The position numbers and the translations under genes are program-made. From the NCBI GenBank assembly GCA_933228675.1, contig OW121743.1:96039998-96103997 (forward strand): a stretch of DNA of 64,000 nucleotides, given 5' to 3'. This DNA comes from Stomorhina lunata. Taxonomy: Eukaryota; Arthropoda; Insecta; Diptera; Rhiniidae. Under the pieces are notes generated by a model. That model worked only from the letters and a program-made list of their open reading frames with translations. It had not been told where the DNA came from and did not search any database. The first letter of the stretch is position 1; each line of letters opens with the position of its first letter. Positions 21,991-36,134 of the stretch are shown here, in pieces.

Positions 21991-24900
21991 TATTAGTATT
22001 AGTATTAGTATTAGTATTAGTATTAGTATTAGTATTAGTATTAGTATTAGTATTAGTATTAGTATTAGTATTAGTATTAGTATTAGTATTAGTATTAGTA
22101 TTAGTATTAGTATTAGTATTAGTATTAGTATTAGTATTAGTATTAGTATTAGTATTAGTATTAGTATTAGTATTAGTATTAGTATTAGTATTAGTATTAG
22201 TATTAGTATTAGTATTAGTATTAGTATTAGTATTAGTATTAGTATTAGTATTAGTATTAGTATTAGTATTAGTATTAGTATTAGTATTAGTATTAGTATT
22301 AGTATTAGTATTAGTATTAGTATTAGTATTAGTATTAGTATTAGTATTAGTATTAGTATTAGTATTAGTATTAGTATTAGTATTAGTATTAGTATTAGTA
22401 TTAGTATTAGTATTAGTATTAGTATTAGTATTAGTATTAGTATTAGTATTAGTATTAGTATTAGTATTAGTATTAGTATTAGTATTAGTATTAGTATTAG
22501 TATTAGTATTAGTATTAGTATTAGTATTAGTATTAGTATTAGTATTAGTATTAGTATTAGTATTAGTATTAGTATTAGTATTAGTATTAGTATTAGTATT
22601 AGTATTAGTATTAGTATTAGTATTAGTATTAGTATTAGTATTAGTATTAGTATTAGTATTAGTATTAGTATTAGTATTAGTATTAGTATTAGTATTAGTA
22701 TTAGTATTAGTATTAGTATTAGTATTAGTATTAGTATTAGTATTAGTATTAGTATTAGTATTAGTATTAGTATTAGTATTAGTATTAGTATTAGTATTAG
22801 TATTAGTATTAGTATTAGTATTAGTATTAGTATTAGTATTAGTATTAGTATTAGTATTAGTATTAGTATTAGTATTAGTATTAGTATTAGTATTAGTATT
22901 AGTATTAGTATTAGTATTAGTATTAGTATTAGTATTAGTATTAGTATTAGTATTAGTATTAGTATTAGTATTAGTATTAGTATTAGTATTAGTATTAGTA
23001 TTAGTATTAGTATTAGTATTAGTATTAGTATTAGTATTAGTATTAGTATTAGTATTAGTATTAGTATTAGTATTAGTATTAGTATTAGTATTAGTATTAG
23101 TATTAGTATTAGTATTAGTATTAGTATTAGTATTAGTATTAGTATTAGTATTAGTATTAGTATTAGTATTAGTATTAGTATTAGTATTAGTATTAGTATT
23201 AGTATTAGTATTAGTATTAGTATTAGTATTAGTATTAGTATTAGTATTAGTATTAGTATTAGTATTAGTATTAGTATTAGTATTAGTATTAGTATTAGTA
23301 TTAGTATTAGTATTAGTATTAGTATTAGTATTAGTATTAGTATTAGTATTAGTATTAGTATTAGTATTAGTATTAGTATTAGTATTAGTATTAGTATTAG
23401 TATTAGTATTAGTATTAGTATTAGTATTAGTATTAGTATTAGTATTAGTATTAGTATTAGTATTAGTATTAGTATTAGTATTAGTATTAGTATTAGTATT
23501 AGTATTAGTATTAGTATTAGTATTAGTATTAGTATTAGTATTAGTATTAGTATTAGTATTAGTATTAGTATTAGTATTAGTATTAGTATTAGTATTAGTA
23601 TTAGTATTAGTATTAGTATTAGTATTAGTATTAGTATTAGTATTAGTATTAGTATTAGTATTAGTATTAGTATTAGTATTAGTATTAGTATTAGTATTAG
23701 TATTAGTATTAGTATTAGTATTAGTATTAGTATTAGTATTAGTATTAGTATTAGTATTAGTATTAGTATTAGTATTAGTATTAGTATTAGTATTAGTATT
23801 AGTATTAGTATTAGTATTAGTATTAGTATTAGTATTAGTATTAGTATTAGTATTAGTATTAGTATTAGTATTAGTATTAGTATTAGTATTAGTATTAGTA
23901 TTAGTATTAGTATTAGTATTAGTATTAGTATTAGTATTAGTATTAGTATTAGTATTAGTATTAGTATTAGTATTAGTATTAGTATTAGTATTAGTATTAG
24001 TATTAGTATTAGTATTAGTATTAGTATTAGTATTAGTATTAGTATTAGTATTAGTATTAGTATTAGTATTAGTATTAGTATTAGTATTAGTATTAGTATT
24101 AGTATTAGTATTAGTATTAGTATTAGTATTAGTATTAGTATTAGTATTAGTATTAGTATTAGTATTAGTATTAGTATTAGTATTAGTATTAGTATTAGTA
24201 TTAGTATTAGTATTAGTATTAGTATTAGTATTAGTATTAGTATTAGTATTAGTATTAGTATTAGTATTAGTATTAGTATTAGTATTAGTATTAGTATTAG
24301 TATTAGTATTAGTATTAGTATTAGTATTAGTATTAGTATTAGTATTAGTATTAGTATTAGTATTAGTATTAGTATTAGTATTAGTATTAGTATTAGTATT
24401 AGTATTAGTATTAGTATTAGTATTAGTATTAGTATTAGTATTAGTATTAGTATTAGTATTAGTATTAGTATTAGTATTAGTATTAGTATTAGTATTAGTA
24501 TTAGTATTAGTATTAGTATTAGTATTAGTATTAGTATTAGTATTAGTATTAGTATTAGTATTAGTATTAGTATTAGTATTAGTATTAGTATTAGTATTAG
24601 TATTAGTATTAGTATTAGTATTAGTATTAGTATTAGTATTAGTATTAGTATTAGTATTAGTATTAGTATTAGTATTAGTATTAGTATTAGTATTAGTATT
24701 AGTATTAGTATTAGTATTAGTATTAGTATTAGTATTAGTATTAGTATTAGTATTAGTATTAGTATTAGTATTAGTATTAGTATTAGTATTAGTATTAGTA
24801 TTAGTATTAGTATTAGTATTAGTATTAGTATTAGTATTAGTATTAGTATTAGTATTAGTATTAGTATTAGTATTAGTATTAGTATTAGTATTAGTATTAG

Positions 24901-27900
24901 TATTAGTATTAGTATTAGTATTAGTATTAGTATTAGTATTAGTATTAGTATTAGTATTAGTATTAGTATTAGTATTAGTATTAGTATTAGTATTAGTATT
25001 AGTATTAGTATTAGTATTAGTATTAGTATTAGTATTAGTATTAGTATTAGTATTAGTATTAGTATTAGTATTAGTATTAGTATTAGTATTAGTATTAGTA
25101 TTAGTATTAGTATTAGTATTAGTATTAGTATTAGTATTAGTATTAGTATTAGTATTAGTATTAGTATTAGTATTAGTATTAGTATTAGTATTAGTATTAG
25201 TATTAGTATTAGTATTAGTATTAGTATTAGTATTAGTATTAGTATTAGTATTAGTATTAGTATTAGTATTAGTATTAGTATTAGTATTAGTATTAGTATT
25301 AGTATTAGTATTAGTATTAGTATTAGTATTAGTATTAGTATTAGTATTAGTATTAGTATTAGTATTAGTATTAGTATTAGTATTAGTATTAGTATTAGTA
25401 TTAGTATTAGTATTAGTATTAGTATTAGTATTAGTATTAGTATTAGTATTAGTATTAGTATTAGTATTAGTATTAGTATTAGTATTAGTATTAGTATTAG
25501 TATTAGTATTAGTATTAGTATTAGTATTAGTATTAGTATTAGTATTAGTATTAGTATTAGTATTAGTATTAGTATTAGTATTAGTATTAGTATTAGTATT
25601 AGTATTAGTATTAGTATTAGTATTAGTATTAGTATTAGTATTAGTATTAGTATTAGTATTAGTATTAGTATTAGTATTAGTATTAGTATTAGTATTAGTA
25701 TTAGTATTAGTATTAGTATTAGTATTAGTATTAGTATTAGTATTAGTATTAGTATTAGTATTAGTATTAGTATTAGTATTAGTATTAGTATTAGTATTAG
25801 TATTAGTATTAGTATTAGTATTAGTATTAGTATTAGTATTAGTATTAGTATTAGTATTAGTATTAGTATTAGTATTAGTATTAGTATTAGTATTAGTATT
25901 AGTATTAGTATTAGTATTAGTATTAGTATTAGTATTAGTATTAGTATTAGTATTAGTATTAGTATTAGTATTAGTATTAGTATTAGTATTAGTATTAGTA
26001 TTAGTATTAGTATTAGTATTAGTATTAGTATTAGTATTAGTATTAGTATTAGTATTAGTATTAGTATTAGTATTAGTATTAGTATTAGTATTAGTATTAG
26101 TATTAGTATTAGTATTAGTATTAGTATTAGTATTAGTATTAGTATTAGTATTAGTATTAGTATTAGTATTAGTATTAGTATTAGTATTAGTATTAGTATT
26201 AGTATTAGTATTAGTATTAGTATTAGTATTAGTATTAGTATTAGTATTAGTATTAGTATTAGTATTAGTATTAGTATTAGTATTAGTATTAGTATTAGTA
26301 TTAGTATTAGTATTAGTATTAGTATTAGTATTAGTATTAGTATTAGTATTAGTATTAGTATTAGTATTAGTATTAGTATTAGTATTAGTATTAGTATTAG
26401 TATTAGTATTAGTATTAGTATTAGTATTAGTATTAGTATTAGTATTAGTATTAGTATTAGTATTAGTATTAGTATTAGTATTAGTATTAGTATTAGTATT
26501 AGTATTAGTATTAGTATTAGTATTAGTATTAGTATTAGTATTAGTATTAGTATTAGTATTAGTATTAGTATTAGTATTAGTATTAGTATTAGTATTAGTA
26601 TTAGTATTAGTATTAGTATTAGTATTAGTATTAGTATTAGTATTAGTATTAGTATTAGTATTAGTATTAGTATTAGTATTAGTATTAGTATTAGTATTAG
26701 TATTAGTATTAGTATTAGTATTAGTATTAGTATTAGTATTAGTATTAGTATTAGTATTAGTATTAGTATTAGTATTAGTATTAGTATTAGTATTAGTATT
26801 AGTATTAGTATTAGTATTAGTATTAGTATTAGTATTAGTATTAGTATTAGTATTAGTATTAGTATTAGTATTAGTATTAGTATTAGTATTAGTATTAGTA
26901 TTAGTATTAGTATTAGTATTAGTATTAGTATTAGTATTAGTATTAGTATTAGTATTAGTATTAGTATTAGTATTAGTATTAGTATTAGTATTAGTATTAG
27001 TATTAGTATTAGTATTAGTATTAGTATTAGTATTAGTATTAGTATTAGTATTAGTATTAGTATTAGTATTAGTATTAGTATTAGTATTAGTATTAGTATT
27101 AGTATTAGTATTAGTATTAGTATTAGTATTAGTATTAGTATTAGTATTAGTATTAGTATTAGTATTAGTATTAGTATTAGTATTAGTATTAGTATTAGTA
27201 TTAGTATTAGTATTAGTATTAGTATTAGTATTAGTATTAGTATTAGTATTAGTATTAGTATTAGTATTAGTATTAGTATTAGTATTAGTATTAGTATTAG
27301 TATTAGTATTAGTATTAGTATTAGTATTAGTATTAGTATTAGTATTAGTATTAGTATTAGTATTAGTATTAGTATTAGTATTAGTATTAGTATTAGTATT
27401 AGTATTAGTATTAGTATTAGTATTAGTATTAGTATTAGTATTAGTATTAGTATTAGTATTAGTATTAGTATTAGTATTAGTATTAGTATTAGTATTAGTA
27501 TTAGTATTAGTATTAGTATTAGTATTAGTATTAGTATTAGTATTAGTATTAGTATTAGTATTAGTATTAGTATTAGTATTAGTATTAGTATTAGTATTAG
27601 TATTAGTATTAGTATTAGTATTAGTATTAGTATTAGTATTAGTATTAGTATTAGTATTAGTATTAGTATTAGTATTAGTATTAGTATTAGTATTAGTATT
27701 AGTATTAGTATTAGTATTAGTATTAGTATTAGTATTAGTATTAGTATTAGTATTAGTATTAGTATTAGTATTAGTATTAGTATTAGTATTAGTATTAGTA
27801 TTAGTATTAGTATTAGTATTAGTATTAGTATTAGTATTAGTATTAGTATTAGTATTAGTATTAGTATTAGTATTAGTATTAGTATTAGTATTAGTATTAG

Positions 27901-30900
27901 TATTAGTATTAGTATTAGTATTAGTATTAGTATTAGTATTAGTATTAGTATTAGTATTAGTATTAGTATTAGTATTAGTATTAGTATTAGTATTAGTATT
28001 AGTATTAGTATTAGTATTAGTATTAGTATTAGTATTAGTATTAGTATTAGTATTAGTATTAGTATTAGTATTAGTATTAGTATTAGTATTAGTATTAGTA
28101 TTAGTATTAGTATTAGTATTAGTATTAGTATTAGTATTAGTATTAGTATTAGTATTAGTATTAGTATTAGTATTAGTATTAGTATTAGTATTAGTATTAG
28201 TATTAGTATTAGTATTAGTATTAGTATTAGTATTAGTATTAGTATTAGTATTAGTATTAGTATTAGTATTAGTATTAGTATTAGTATTAGTATTAGTATT
28301 AGTATTAGTATTAGTATTAGTATTAGTATTAGTATTAGTATTAGTATTAGTATTAGTATTAGTATTAGTATTAGTATTAGTATTAGTATTAGTATTAGTA
28401 TTAGTATTAGTATTAGTATTAGTATTAGTATTAGTATTAGTATTAGTATTAGTATTAGTATTAGTATTAGTATTAGTATTAGTATTAGTATTAGTATTAG
28501 TATTAGTATTAGTATTAGTATTAGTATTAGTATTAGTATTAGTATTAGTATTAGTATTAGTATTAGTATTAGTATTAGTATTAGTATTAGTATTAGTATT
28601 AGTATTAGTATTAGTATTAGTATTAGTATTAGTATTAGTATTAGTATTAGTATTAGTATTAGTATTAGTATTAGTATTAGTATTAGTATTAGTATTAGTA
28701 TTAGTATTAGTATTAGTATTAGTATTAGTATTAGTATTAGTATTAGTATTAGTATTAGTATTAGTATTAGTATTAGTATTAGTATTAGTATTAGTATTAG
28801 TATTAGTATTAGTATTAGTATTAGTATTAGTATTAGTATTAGTATTAGTATTAGTATTAGTATTAGTATTAGTATTAGTATTAGTATTAGTATTAGTATT
28901 AGTATTAGTATTAGTATTAGTATTAGTATTAGTATTAGTATTAGTATTAGTATTAGTATTAGTATTAGTATTAGTATTAGTATTAGTATTAGTATTAGTA
29001 TTAGTATTAGTATTAGTATTAGTATTAGTATTAGTATTAGTATTAGTATTAGTATTAGTATTAGTATTAGTATTAGTATTAGTATTAGTATTAGTATTAG
29101 TATTAGTATTAGTATTAGTATTAGTATTAGTATTAGTATTAGTATTAGTATTAGTATTAGTATTAGTATTAGTATTAGTATTAGTATTAGTATTAGTATT
29201 AGTATTAGTATTAGTATTAGTATTAGTATTAGTATTAGTATTAGTATTAGTATTAGTATTAGTATTAGTATTAGTATTAGTATTAGTATTAGTATTAGTA
29301 TTAGTATTAGTATTAGTATTAGTATTAGTATTAGTATTAGTATTAGTATTAGTATTAGTATTAGTATTAGTATTAGTATTAGTATTAGTATTAGTATTAG
29401 TATTAGTATTAGTATTAGTATTAGTATTAGTATTAGTATTAGTATTAGTATTAGTATTAGTATTAGTATTAGTATTAGTATTAGTATTAGTATTAGTATT
29501 AGTATTAGTATTAGTATTAGTATTAGTATTAGTATTAGTATTAGTATTAGTATTAGTATTAGTATTAGTATTAGTATTAGTATTAGTATTAGTATTAGTA
29601 TTAGTATTAGTATTAGTATTAGTATTAGTATTAGTATTAGTATTAGTATTAGTATTAGTATTAGTATTAGTATTAGTATTAGTATTAGTATTAGTATTAG
29701 TATTAGTATTAGTATTAGTATTAGTATTAGTATTAGTATTAGTATTAGTATTAGTATTAGTATTAGTATTAGTATTAGTATTAGTATTAGTATTAGTATT
29801 AGTATTAGTATTAGTATTAGTATTAGTATTAGTATTAGTATTAGTATTAGTATTAGTATTAGTATTAGTATTAGTATTAGTATTAGTATTAGTATTAGTA
29901 TTAGTATTAGTATTAGTATTAGTATTAGTATTAGTATTAGTATTAGTATTAGTATTAGTATTAGTATTAGTATTAGTATTAGTATTAGTATTAGTATTAG
30001 TATTAGTATTAGTATTAGTATTAGTATTAGTATTAGTATTAGTATTAGTATTAGTATTAGTATTAGTATTAGTATTAGTATTAGTATTAGTATTAGTATT
30101 AGTATTAGTATTAGTATTAGTATTAGTATTAGTATTAGTATTAGTATTAGTATTAGTATTAGTATTAGTATTAGTATTAGTATTAGTATTAGTATTAGTA
30201 TTAGTATTAGTATTAGTATTAGTATTAGTATTAGTATTAGTATTAGTATTAGTATTAGTATTAGTATTAGTATTAGTATTAGTATTAGTATTAGTATTAG
30301 TATTAGTATTAGTATTAGTATTAGTATTAGTATTAGTATTAGTATTAGTATTAGTATTAGTATTAGTATTAGTATTAGTATTAGTATTAGTATTAGTATT
30401 AGTATTAGTATTAGTATTAGTATTAGTATTAGTATTAGTATTAGTATTAGTATTAGTATTAGTATTAGTATTAGTATTAGTATTAGTATTAGTATTAGTA
30501 TTAGTATTAGTATTAGTATTAGTATTAGTATTAGTATTAGTATTAGTATTAGTATTAGTATTAGTATTAGTATTAGTATTAGTATTAGTATTAGTATTAG
30601 TATTAGTATTAGTATTAGTATTAGTATTAGTATTAGTATTAGTATTAGTATTAGTATTAGTATTAGTATTAGTATTAGTATTAGTATTAGTATTAGTATT
30701 AGTATTAGTATTAGTATTAGTATTAGTATTAGTATTAGTATTAGTATTAGTATTAGTATTAGTATTAGTATTAGTATTAGTATTAGTATTAGTATTAGTA
30801 TTAGTATTAGTATTAGTATTAGTATTAGTATTAGTATTAGTATTAGTATTAGTATTAGTATTAGTATTAGTATTAGTATTAGTATTAGTATTAGTATTAG

Positions 30901-32700
30901 TATTAGTATTAGTATTAGTATTAGTATTAGTATTAGTATTAGTATTAGTATTAGTATTAGTATTAGTATTAGTATTAGTATTAGTATTAGTATTAGTATT
31001 AGTATTAGTATTAGTATTAGTATTAGTATTAGTATTAGTATTAGTATTAGTATTAGTATTAGTATTAGTATTAGTATTAGTATTAGTATTAGTATTAGTA
31101 TTAGTATTAGTATTAGTATTAGTATTAGTATTAGTATTAGTATTAGTATTAGTATTAGTATTAGTATTAGTATTAGTATTAGTATTAGTATTAGTATTAG
31201 TATTAGTATTAGTATTAGTATTAGTATTAGTATTAGTATTAGTATTAGTATTAGTATTAGTATTAGTATTAGTATTAGTATTAGTATTAGTATTAGTATT
31301 AGTATTAGTATTAGTATTAGTATTAGTATTAGTATTAGTATTAGTATTAGTATTAGTATTAGTATTAGTATTAGTATTAGTATTAGTATTAGTATTAGTA
31401 TTAGTATTAGTATTAGTATTAGTATTAGTATTAGTATTAGTATTAGTATTAGTATTAGTATTAGTATTAGTATTAGTATTAGTATTAGTATTAGTATTAG
31501 TATTAGTATTAGTATTAGTATTAGTATTAGTATTAGTATTAGTATTAGTATTAGTATTAGTATTAGTATTAGTATTAGTATTAGTATTAGTATTAGTATT
31601 AGTATTAGTATTAGTATTAGTATTAGTATTAGTATTAGTATTAGTATTAGTATTAGTATTAGTATTAGTATTAGTATTAGTATTAGTATTAGTATTAGTA
31701 TTAGTATTAGTATTAGTATTAGTATTAGTATTAGTATTAGTATTAGTATTAGTATTAGTATTAGTATTAGTATTAGTATTAGTATTAGTATTAGTATTAG
31801 TATTAGTATTAGTATTAGTATTAGTATTAGTATTAGTATTAGTATTAGTATTAGTATTAGTATTAGTATTAGTATTAGTATTAGTATTAGTATTAGTATT
31901 AGTATTAGTATTAGTATTAGTATTAGTATTAGTATTAGTATTAGTATTAGTATTAGTATTAGTATTAGTATTAGTATTAGTATTAGTATTAGTATTAGTA
32001 TTAGTATTAGTATTAGTATTAGTATTAGTATTAGTATTAGTATTAGTATTAGTATTAGTATTAGTATTAGTATTAGTATTAGTATTAGTATTAGTATTAG
32101 TATTAGTATTAGTATTAGTATTAGTATTAGTATTAGTATTAGTATTAGTATTAGTATTAGTATTAGTATTAGTATTAGTATTAGTATTAGTATTAGTATT
32201 AGTATTAGTATTAGTATTAGTATTAGTATTAGTATTAGTATTAGTATTAGTATTAGTATTAGTATTAGTATTAGTATTAGTATTAGTATTAGTATTAGTA
32301 TTAGTATTAGTATTAGTATTAGTATTAGTATTAGTATTAGTATTAGTATTAGTATTAGTATTAGTATTAGTATTAGTATTAGTATTAGTATTAGTATTAG
32401 TATTAGTATTAGTATTAGTATTAGTATTAGTATTAGTATTAGTATTAGTATTAGTATTAGTATTAGTATTAGTATTAGTATTAGTATTAGTATTAGTATT
32501 AGTATTAGTATTAGTATTAGTATTAGTATTAGTATTAGTATTAGTATTAGTATTAGTATTAGTATTAGTATTAGTATTAGTATTAGTATTAGTATTAGTA
32601 TTAGTATTAGTATTAGTATTAGTATTAGTATTAGTATTAGTATTAGTATTAGTATTAGTATTAGTATTAGTATTAGTATTAGTATTAGTATTAGTATTAG
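21991..32700. repeat. Giant perfect (TATTAG)n array, 1785 copies
   Basis: A hexanucleotide array of 10,710 bp, exactly 1785 copies of TATTAG (complement CTAATA). I see no substitution or indel in any line. The uninterrupted translations agree: alternating Ile-Ser and Leu-Val on the plus strand and Leu-Ile on the minus strand. The third plus frame reads TAT-TAG and is closed. The edges are abrupt: TTCCAG before it and CATGTAAAGC after it, with no degenerate margin. The unit is not the insect telomere repeat TTAGG. It may be a recent expansion, or its length and purity may be affected by assembly. It is not protein-coding. Confidence 0.98.
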
Positions 32701-34310
32701 CATGTAAAGCACAATAAAGTCGGGATAGACTGACTAAGTACTTCTTTACTTGTTTTTATTTATTCGTTTGTATGTATGTAAGTGAATATGGTTATGTCTG
32801 AGTGAGGACGATTGTGTGAGGAATTTTTTTACATCTTTATTACTCCGTTGCTGTTTCTGTCTATATTTTTGTATTGTATTAATACTTCTTTATTTTTGGT
32901 GATACTATTTTTTGTTTGTTTTATTGTTATTTTAACCGATAGCAGCAATTTCTTTGTTAAAAATAACATTTTCTTTTCACACATCATAACATTTTTTATA
33001 GTAAATTTTCGGTTCCTTTTTTTCAATTTCAAATCTTTTTCTTCGTTTTTATTTATTCCGAAATATTGCAAATCTAGTGATTTTGTTGCTTCTTTTTAAC
33101 AATGAGTTAAAAATTTGCTGTGTAGTTTATTTTTTGTTTCGTTTATTGCCTGTTATCTTGGGATAAAAATTGTTGACGTTTAATATTTTTTTTGCTTCTA
33201 GTCGTTACAAACAATTGTTTAATAATAAAAAAATGCGATGAGATGAAAACGAAAAAAAGAACTCCACCAAAAACCAAAGATCAACAGTTTTTCCTTGCAG
33301 TTAAAAGTGTTAACGATACTACTAAATTAAGAGTAATATAGAGTGTATGGCTATGGTAAAAAAAATATATATAAAAATGTTAAAAGATTTATCAAAACAC
33401 TTACTACGAATATCCTTAAAAATATTCATAGAAATAGTCAATAAAATTTTATAGTCAAGGCAAAAGTTTATTATGCTAAATTGTCTTATTATTTTTTGTA
33501 CAACAATTTTTTTTTTCAAAACTGCATAATCATCAGTACAAAAACTAATGACCTAAGACTGGAGATTCATTAAAACATTTACTTTATCTATTTCTTAATA
33601 AAAATAAATGAAGTATATTTCCATAACTAAAATTTGACAAAATTACCTGAATAGTTGCAAAAGAAAAATATTTTCAGAAACTTTAAAATTGAAAATTTGT
33701 CAATAAGTTGTCCAACGATACTCATGCACTAACACTATCACTGGACTAAGGTTTATTTTTTAACATTTATTAAGTCCATTAATTTTGTCTGATTTATTTT
33801 GTTAGTGTTTTCAAAGTAAATTTGACACTTTACACTCATGCATGTTTAATAAATTCAGGTGTAGAAATGTCAGCCGTATTGCATTGTTGCATTTACGTGT
33901 TTTTTTTTGTAACTTAACTTGCATTTATTCAGATATTGTACATATAAAGTGTGTTAATGCCAAATGTTTTAAATATTTCGACACAAAAATGCTCTCAAAA
34001 CTTCACTAAAAAATAATTTTGTTTATTTAACATAGTTTTTGCTTGTAAAAAATCAATAGTTTTTCCGTTGGTTATATTTTTGTGTGAAAAGTATTTATTT
34101 TTTGATCAACTTTTTATTTAACGAACTACTTGCGGTTTAACTGTTGACAAATGATGCGCAGGTTTTTTCATTGATAGTATTTTTATGGCTTTACAGGAAT
34201 TTGTAGGTGTGTATTTAATATTTGTAATAATTTTCCCGTTTTTTCTTTTTAGTGAAATTAAATTGAGTATAAATAATTTCATTAAACATAAGTACTATAG
34301 ATCGGTAATT
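32701..34310. other. AT-rich unique sequence right of the hexamer array
   Basis: About 1.6 kb of single-copy-looking AT-rich sequence. A 95-codon plus-strand frame at 32812-33099 is very Phe- and Ile-rich, as expected from T-rich DNA, and has no domain. No gene is supported. Confidence 0.5.
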
Positions 34311-35094
34311 ATACCCTTCACCACCATAGGTGGAAAGGGTATTATAAGTTTGTGCTGATGTATGTAACGCATTGAAATATTTGTCTTAGACCAACCTTTT
34401 AGTATACCAATAGGCTTAGAATCACTTTATGAGTCGATTTAGCGATGTCCGTCCGTCTGGCTGGCTGGACTCCAATGTAAACCTTGTAATCAAACTACAG
34501 GTCGCAATTTTAAAGATAATTTGATGAAATTTGGCACAGATAATTTTTTTGATAATGGGACCATGGCTATTGAAATTCGTCCAAATCGATTCATTATTAA
34601 TGGTACCTCCCATAGGTCCTACCTCCCGGAATTGATATATTGGCCACACAAATCAATATTTTTTCATGAAATTTAAAACAAATACTGCTTATGTAAACCA
34701 AAATCACAGTACAAAATTTCGTTGAAATCAGTCCACATTTGACCATAGCTCCCATACAAAGTCTTGTTTCAAAATACACTAAATGAGACAAAAATCACTA
34801 AAACGTTCTTAGATCTGAAGATAATGAGAATTTTAAGTTGATTTTTTGCACACATAATGTTTGTAAAAACTGTAATCAATATGGCAAATTTCGATAATCG
34901 GTTCACATTTGACCCTAGCTCTCATATAAGTCCAAATGATGGAAATAGCTTAAATATATAAGTTTTGAGAAAATGTTTGTATGATGGCAAAATTTAGCAA
35001 ATATTTGTTCTTATACAAGAAAAAGAACACCTATGACCTTAGTGATGAAGGGTGTCGGTAGCGCTTAACCGACTATAGCATTTTCTCACTTGTT
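34311..35094 (+). mobile_element. Hairpin-ended interspersed element, copy A
   Basis: The copy starts with a hairpin (ATACCCTTCACCACC facing GGTGGAAAGGGTAT) and ends with TAACCGACTATAGC then CTCACTTGTT. Inside are GTGCTGATGTATGTAACGCA, TTAGTATACCAATAGGCTTA, GCGATGTCCGTCCGTCTGGC and GGTACCTCCCATAGGTCC. Copies at 48637, 50699 and 55403 (minus) keep this order. It has no ORF beyond short chance frames. I recall related sequences as abundant in fly genomes but cannot name the family. No target-site duplication is evident. Confidence 0.85.
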
Positions 35095-35667
35095 TTAACA
35101 TTACTTTGAATATTTTTCTTAAAAATCTCTAAAACTAAACAAATTATTAAGAGTATTTTTAGACACATTATAGATCGATATCTTTAAAATTCAGAAATAT
35201 AAATTTCAGAACGGGGTCTGAAATTTTAATTAACATTTTTGAATACAGAAGAGTATGGTTTTCGAAAATTTGAGTTTTTTTTTAACAGGTCGTATGACCC
35301 CGTTTATGACCGGACCCTATCAGATTTTTGCACAGATATTACAAACATTATATTTGATATAATTCAATAAAGGATTTTTTTTTAATTTTCTGATTTTCGA
35401 TCACCGGTGTTGAAGTCTATAATCAAATTTTTTTACAAACACAAAAAACTCAATTTTGGTCAAAAAATTTTAGATTTTCGACCAAAGTATAATTTATACG
35501 CATCAATGTATAATTTATACGAATCTCCGAAGCCAAGTATTTTTGAAAATATTAACAGTAAAGACTTTTTCTTTTTTTTATGTAATTTTTCAAGCTTTTT
35601 TTGGTATACAAATTTTGGAGAATTTTAGAAACTTTGAAACTTTACATAAATAAATTTTTTTCCTAAA
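35095..35667. other. Unique sequence
   Basis: AT-rich sequence with a more complex patch at 35285-35330 (GACCCCGTTTATGACCGGAC). The 73-codon plus frame at 35407-35628 has no recognisable domain. Nothing is assigned. Confidence 0.45.
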
Positions 35668-35770
35668 AAAAATAATTTTTTCAGTTTTTCTCCACATTAT
35701 TACTTTCAAATTTTCAAACTAATAATTTGAAAATTAAAAATGAACTCAAGCTTGATAAATCCTAATTTTA
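35668..35770 (+). repeat. 103-bp direct repeat, left copy
   Basis: This begins AAAAATAATTTTTTCAG and ends GATAAATCCTAATTTT. It repeats at 36135-36237 with one visible difference (AAGCTTG against AAGCCTG). The near identity implies a recent duplication. Its middle contains the small palindrome TTTCAAACTAATAATTTGAAA. Confidence 0.9.
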
Positions 35771-36134
35771 CAATTAATTCAATTTAAAGTTCGAATAATT
35801 AATTTCCAAATAATTAAAAGCAAAGGGCACGTTGCATTTACATACACAAACATTCATGTAATTTACTTACATATGTGAACACTGTTACTATTCTATAAAT
35901 AGCATCAAACCAAAAAGTCTTGTTCTTCTCTACATGCCAACGGCAAGTGAAAAGATCGAGCAAAACAAGTAATAGGAGAATACACAATCAATTAAACGTA
36001 GTGATGTTCGATCAAACTCAATGAGTTAAATTGATGATTATCTCTGCAATTTGATAACTCGACTGTGGTCGAGGGCGCTAAGTGCTGATGACGTCCTGTG
36101 GCGGGACAGAAATTGAAATCCACTAGCCGCGTTC
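35771..36134. other. 364-bp spacer with GC-rich structured end
   Basis: This lies between the two 103-bp direct repeats. Its last ~80 bases are unusually GC-rich for the window. They contain a perfect 6-bp hairpin, CTCGACTGTGGTCGAG (36058-36073), and a second potential stem in GTCCTGTGGCGGGAC. I see no ORF. It could be an inserted element or simply the unit of a tandem duplication truncated after 103 bp. Confidence 0.5.

Noticed and set aside
21991..32700. Telomere array
   Set aside because: TATTAG is not TTAGG, flies generally lack TTAGG telomeres, and unique sequence lies on both sides of the array.
21944..32717. Three overlapping ~3,580-codon open frames (Ile-Ser, Leu-Val and Leu-Ile repeats)
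   Set aside because: They are translations of a perfect hexanucleotide array, in which three frames contain no stop. Open frames on both strands with dipeptide content only are not evidence of a gene.
32812..33099. 95-codon Phe/Ile-rich plus-strand frame resembling a membrane protein
   Set aside because: T-rich DNA gives Phe/Ile/Leu-rich translations by composition alone. An opposite-strand frame of 80 codons covers the same bases.
34422..34791. Short frames beginning MWPIYQFREVG at 34422, 50810 and 55847
   Set aside because: They recur because the interspersed element recurs, not because a protein is conserved. They differ in length and carry no domain.
36080..36125. C/D-box snoRNA suggested by GCTGATGACG
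   Set aside because: A TGATGA-like C box is present, but I could not find a properly placed D box or closing stem.
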